NCBI GenBank assembly: GCA_021817655.1
Contig: JAKAGE010000011.1
Span: forward strand, 1 to 16,641
DNA from: a bacterium
GTDB taxonomy: Bacteria > Patescibacteriota > Minisyncoccia > UBA6257 > 2-01-FULL-56-20
Length of the DNA: 16,641 nucleotides
Direction of reading: 5' to 3'
Shown here: one piece after another, positions 14,612 through 16,641 of the stretch
Layout of the letters: the number at the start of each line of letters is the position of its first letter
Numbering within the stretch: the stretch's first letter is position 1
Position numbers and translations under genes: made by a program
Notes under the pieces: generated by a model
Seen by the model: only the letters and a program-made list of their open reading frames with translations
What the model was told of the DNA's origin: nothing
Database searches by the model: none

Positions 14612-14681
14612 GTCAGACGCCCATCTGGGCGCTGCCAGGAAAAAGATCATCTGTTTGATCGCCCATCTGGGCGTCTAAGAC
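14612..14681 (+). ncRNA. Twin identical hairpins with an alternative long-range stem (possible structured RNA)
   Basis: CGCCCATCTGGGCG occurs twice, at 14618-14631 and 14660-14673, each a 5-bp GC stem with the tetraloop ATCT. Between them GATCA (14645-14649) and TGATC (14656-14660) form a third small stem. The left flank AGA (14615-14617) complements the right flank TCT (14674-14676), so the copies can instead pair with each other as a 17-position helix with a 2-nt mismatch. Two exclusive folds are thus possible. No convincing promoter precedes it, so it may be a 3'-UTR structure of the cluster mRNA or a repetitive extragenic element. It matches no RNA family I know. Confidence 0.4.
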
Positions 14682-14702
14682 GATGAGGACCGAGCACATC
14701 GA

Positions 14703-14733
14703 AAGGCGAGCCAACCGGCTCGCCTTGTTCTTT
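14703..14733 (+). terminator. Intrinsic terminator ending the envelope cluster
   Basis: AAGGCGAGCC (14703-14712), loop AACC, GGCTCGCCTT (14717-14726): a perfect 10-bp stem, followed by GTTCTTT. It lies 167 bp after the gene-4 stop. On the minus strand it is followed by a short T-run, so it may also stop transcription of the convergent kinase gene. Confidence 0.85.
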
Positions 14734-14758
14734 ATCGATGATCGTATTCCCTTCCGCT

Positions 14759-16639
14759 TCACCCCGCGGTCCTCAACGCGAAACTGAAGGTGCTCCCTTT
14801 CCCCTCCTCCGACACGACGCTCATCGTACCGCCCATCTTCTCTATTATTTCCTTCACGATGAAAAGGCCGAGGCCGGTGCCCTGGATGTCTTTCGTCCTG
14901 TCCGTCTGGACGCGATAGAATTTTTCAAAAAGATGTTTTTGCGCTTCGGCGGAGATGCCGAGGCCGGTGTCCGCGATGTGCGTAACGAGCATGGCGGCGT
15001 CCGACGGCGCGTCCGGCGCAGGCGCCGCATGGACGACCTCGTGCGTGATCGTGATCGATCCCGGTCCGCCCATATATTTGATCGCGTTCCCGACGAGATT
15101 CACGACCACCTCTTTCACGCGGTCCGCATCGGCCATCGCCTTCGGCGGCGGCGCGCCGCCGGGCAGCGAGGATTCATAACGCATCGTCACCGATTTCTCG
15201 TCCGTAAGCGACCTCAGCTCGTCAAGCGTGGAGGCGATCGCCGGCGCGATGTCCGTCGGCGCGACCGCGATCGTAAGCCGGCCCGCCTGCGAGCGTGCCA
15301 CTTCAAGAAGGTCGTTCACCAGCTGGATGAGCCGCTTGTTCGAAGCGATCACCTTTTCGATGTACGCGCGCGTGGCGTCCGGGATCGCCCCCGTCGCGCC
15401 TTCAAGAACAAGCTCCAAATAACCCTTCATCGCGGCGACCGGCGTCCGCAGTTCGTGCGCGGCGACGAAGACGAATTCGTCCTTCAGCCGCTCGAGCTGC
15501 TTCAGGCCGATCACCATGTCATTGAAGGAATTGCCGAGCTCCTCGAGCTCGTCCCCCGTCATGATCGCCACGCCCATGTCGAACTTGCCCTGCGCCACGC
15601 GCGCCGCCCCTTCCTCGAGCTTCCGGATCGGACGGACGATGAGCGCGGCGAGCGCGGCGGAGATGCCGAGCACGATCGCGAGCGCGGCAAGGAGCATCAG
15701 CGCATCCCGGAAAAGCAGATCATCGATCACCGCATCCGCTTCGGACGCCGGCCATTCGGCGACGAGCCCCCAGTGCGCCCCGCCGGACACGGGAATCGCC
15801 TTGCCGGCCGCGACGACCGGCACGCCGAACAGGTTCCGGTAGCGCGCCTGCGCGGCGGCCGTCATTGCGTCGGTCCCCGCGATCACGCGCTGCACGACGG
15901 GAGAATCCGCGGCGCCGGCGCTTCCGATATCGTTCCCTAAATTCCCGTTCGCCCCCGCGGTGCCGCCGCCGGCGATGATCGCCCCATGCTGGTCGACAAG
16001 ATACACGTAGCCGCTCTCGCCGATCCGGGCCGCGGCGACGATCTGCTGGAGCGGCGCAAGCGATGCGGTTCCGACAATGGCGCCGATGGTCTCGCCCTGG
16101 TTATCCGTGACCGGTGAAGCGAACGTGACCAGCGGTTCGACGGGCTGGCCGGCATATGAAACAGGACCCAGATAATCGTTCCCGGCCTTCGCCGCCTGGA
16201 ACGCGGGCGACGACGCGACGTTTGCGAGCGACGAAGACGCGACCCCGTCCATATGCCCGCGATCCGCGGCGGCCGTCTCCTGCCCCGCCAGATTCACGTA
16301 TGCCTCGCTCTCCAGATACGGGAGCATGCCCAGCGACTGCCGGAGCACGTACTGCTGGGCCGGCAAGGACGATGTGGCGAAGATGTTGCCGGCGCCGTAC
16401 GGGATCTCCACCGTGGTCTGCGCAAGAATACCGTTAGCGACGAATCCCTGCACCTGGTTCGCGGTCTCCGTGAGCACCGCCGCCTCGACCTTCGCCACAT
16501 CGTCGCGATGCGAGGCGGTCACGACGTAATACGTGAGCGCCGCGGCGATCACGAGCGGCACGACGCCGACGAACGCCATGAAAAAGAATATCTTCCGCCG
16601 CAATTTTCCCCGGTACGTGCGCGTTGCCATTCCTCTCAT
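14759..16639 (-). CDS. Membrane sensor histidine kinase with dCache-like sensor
   Basis: A 626-residue two-component sensor kinase. Order: basic N-terminus; membrane segment (about 17-40); large extracytoplasmic sensor (about 41-305) resembling a double Cache domain (GNDYLGPVSYAG, ASPVTDNQGETIGAIVGTAS, SGYVYLVDQHGAII); second membrane segment (about 308-335); HAMP linker (about 336-385, VRPIRKLEEGAARVAQGKFD); HisKA domain with phospho-acceptor His395 in AAHELRTPVAAMKGYL; and a C-terminal ATPase with Asn518 in NLVGNAIKYM, Asp557 in ADTGLGIS, FEKFYRV, and GTGLGLFIVKEI. All catalytic motifs look intact. Cache sensors usually bind small molecules; the ligand here is unknown. The start may be the ATG at 16639 or at 16630 (MATRTYRGKLRRK); no well-spaced SD decides, and upstream sequence is outside the window. 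It converges on the envelope cluster, and no response regulator is visible. Confidence 0.93.
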   Translation of the reverse strand: MRGMATRTYRGKLRRKIFFFMAFVGVVPLVIAAALTYYVVTASHRDDVAKVEAAVLTETANQVQGFVANGILAQTTVEIPYGAGNIFATSSLPAQQYVLRQSLGMLPYLESEAYVNLAGQETAAADRGHMDGVASSSLANVASSPAFQAAKAGNDYLGPVSYAGQPVEPLVTFASPVTDNQGETIGAIVGTASLAPLQQIVAAARIGESGYVYLVDQHGAIIAGGGTAGANGNLGNDIGSAGAADSPVVQRVIAGTDAMTAAAQARYRNLFGVPVVAAGKAIPVSGGAHWGLVAEWPASEADAVIDDLLFRDALMLLAALAIVLGISAALAALIVRPIRKLEEGAARVAQGKFDMGVAIMTGDELEELGNSFNDMVIGLKQLERLKDEFVFVAAHELRTPVAAMKGYLELVLEGATGAIPDATRAYIEKVIASNKRLIQLVNDLLEVARSQAGRLTIAVAPTDIAPAIASTLDELRSLTDEKSVTMRYESSLPGGAPPPKAMADADRVKEVVVNLVGNAIKYMGGPGSITITHEVVHAAPAPDAPSDAAMLVTHIADTGLGISAEAQKHLFEKFYRVQTDRTKDIQGTGLGLFIVKEIIEKMGGTMSVVSEEGKGSTFSFALRTAG

Positions 16640-16641
16640 TC

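Noticed and set aside
14612..14681. Mini-ykkC (guanidine-II) riboswitch because of two similar hairpins
   Set aside because: The loops are ATCT, not the ACGR of that family, and the element lies downstream of genes rather than in a leader.
14675..14706. Possible hammerhead-ribozyme core near GACGATGAGGACC and CATCGAAAGG
   Set aside because: It has GATGAG and GAAA but not the required CUGAUGA, and the implied stem II does not pair properly; CGATG/CATCG is just a small stem.
14738..15940. 400-codon open frame on the plus strand
   Set aside because: Antisense to the histidine kinase, Arg/His/Asp-rich with no recognisable fold.

Overview
The window looks like a GC-rich chromosome piece from a Candidate Phyla Radiation (Patescibacteria) bacterium, most likely a Parcubacteria-type lineage (Kaiserbacteria or similar). 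The evidence is the alanyl-tRNA synthetase variant, the very large DUF11-repeat surface protein ending in the 'GEVLGASCGLYL...' peptidoglycan-binding tail, the membrane-anchored CAP-domain protein, and compact intergenic regions where terminators run into the next promoter. Taxonomy is inferred from remembered family traits; no database was searched.

Left third (1-6042), mostly core genes. The 5' part of alaS (minus, cut by the window edge) diverges across 54 bp from an HD-domain nucleotidase-like gene (plus). That gene converges on rpoD (minus) over a bidirectional hairpin terminator. Upstream of rpoD on the same strand come dnaG and a CAP/SCP-domain membrane protein. dnaG-rpoD is the core of the classical macromolecular-synthesis operon, but here each gene has its own plausible promoter. 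None of these core genes has a convincing Shine-Dalgarno (SD) site. At alaS, the HD gene and the CAP gene a -10-like hexamer lies only 6-8 nt before the ATG, which predicts leaderless or nearly leaderless mRNAs.

Centre (6104-10234): one 1376-residue secreted protein with seven DUF11-type repeats, two prealbumin-like/Cys-containing modules and a C-terminal peptidoglycan-binding domain. It is presumably a cell-surface stalk or adhesin. A long antisense open frame over it is an artefact. An AT-rich 250-bp divergent region (10235-10484) follows, with back-to-back promoters and stem-loops.

Right-centre (10485-14535): a co-directional four-gene plus-strand cluster, the most system-like and least understood part. 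It encodes a secreted Gly/Ser/Thr/Asn-rich protein, a secreted protein with an OmpA-type peptidoglycan-binding domain, a membrane protein with a second, altered OmpA-like domain and a Cys-containing cytoplasmic tail, and a single-pass membrane protein of unknown function. Unlike their neighbours, all four genes have strong SD sites. Structured inverted repeats lie at the first two gene junctions, and a 15-bp tandem duplication sits just before the last SD. I infer a cell-envelope assembly that links the surface, peptidoglycan and cytoplasm; its function is unknown.

Right end (14536-16641): a structured intergenic stretch with two identical hairpins and a strong terminator, then a convergent dCache-like sensor histidine kinase with no response regulator in view. 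No tRNA, rRNA, CRISPR array, transposase or integrase was seen.
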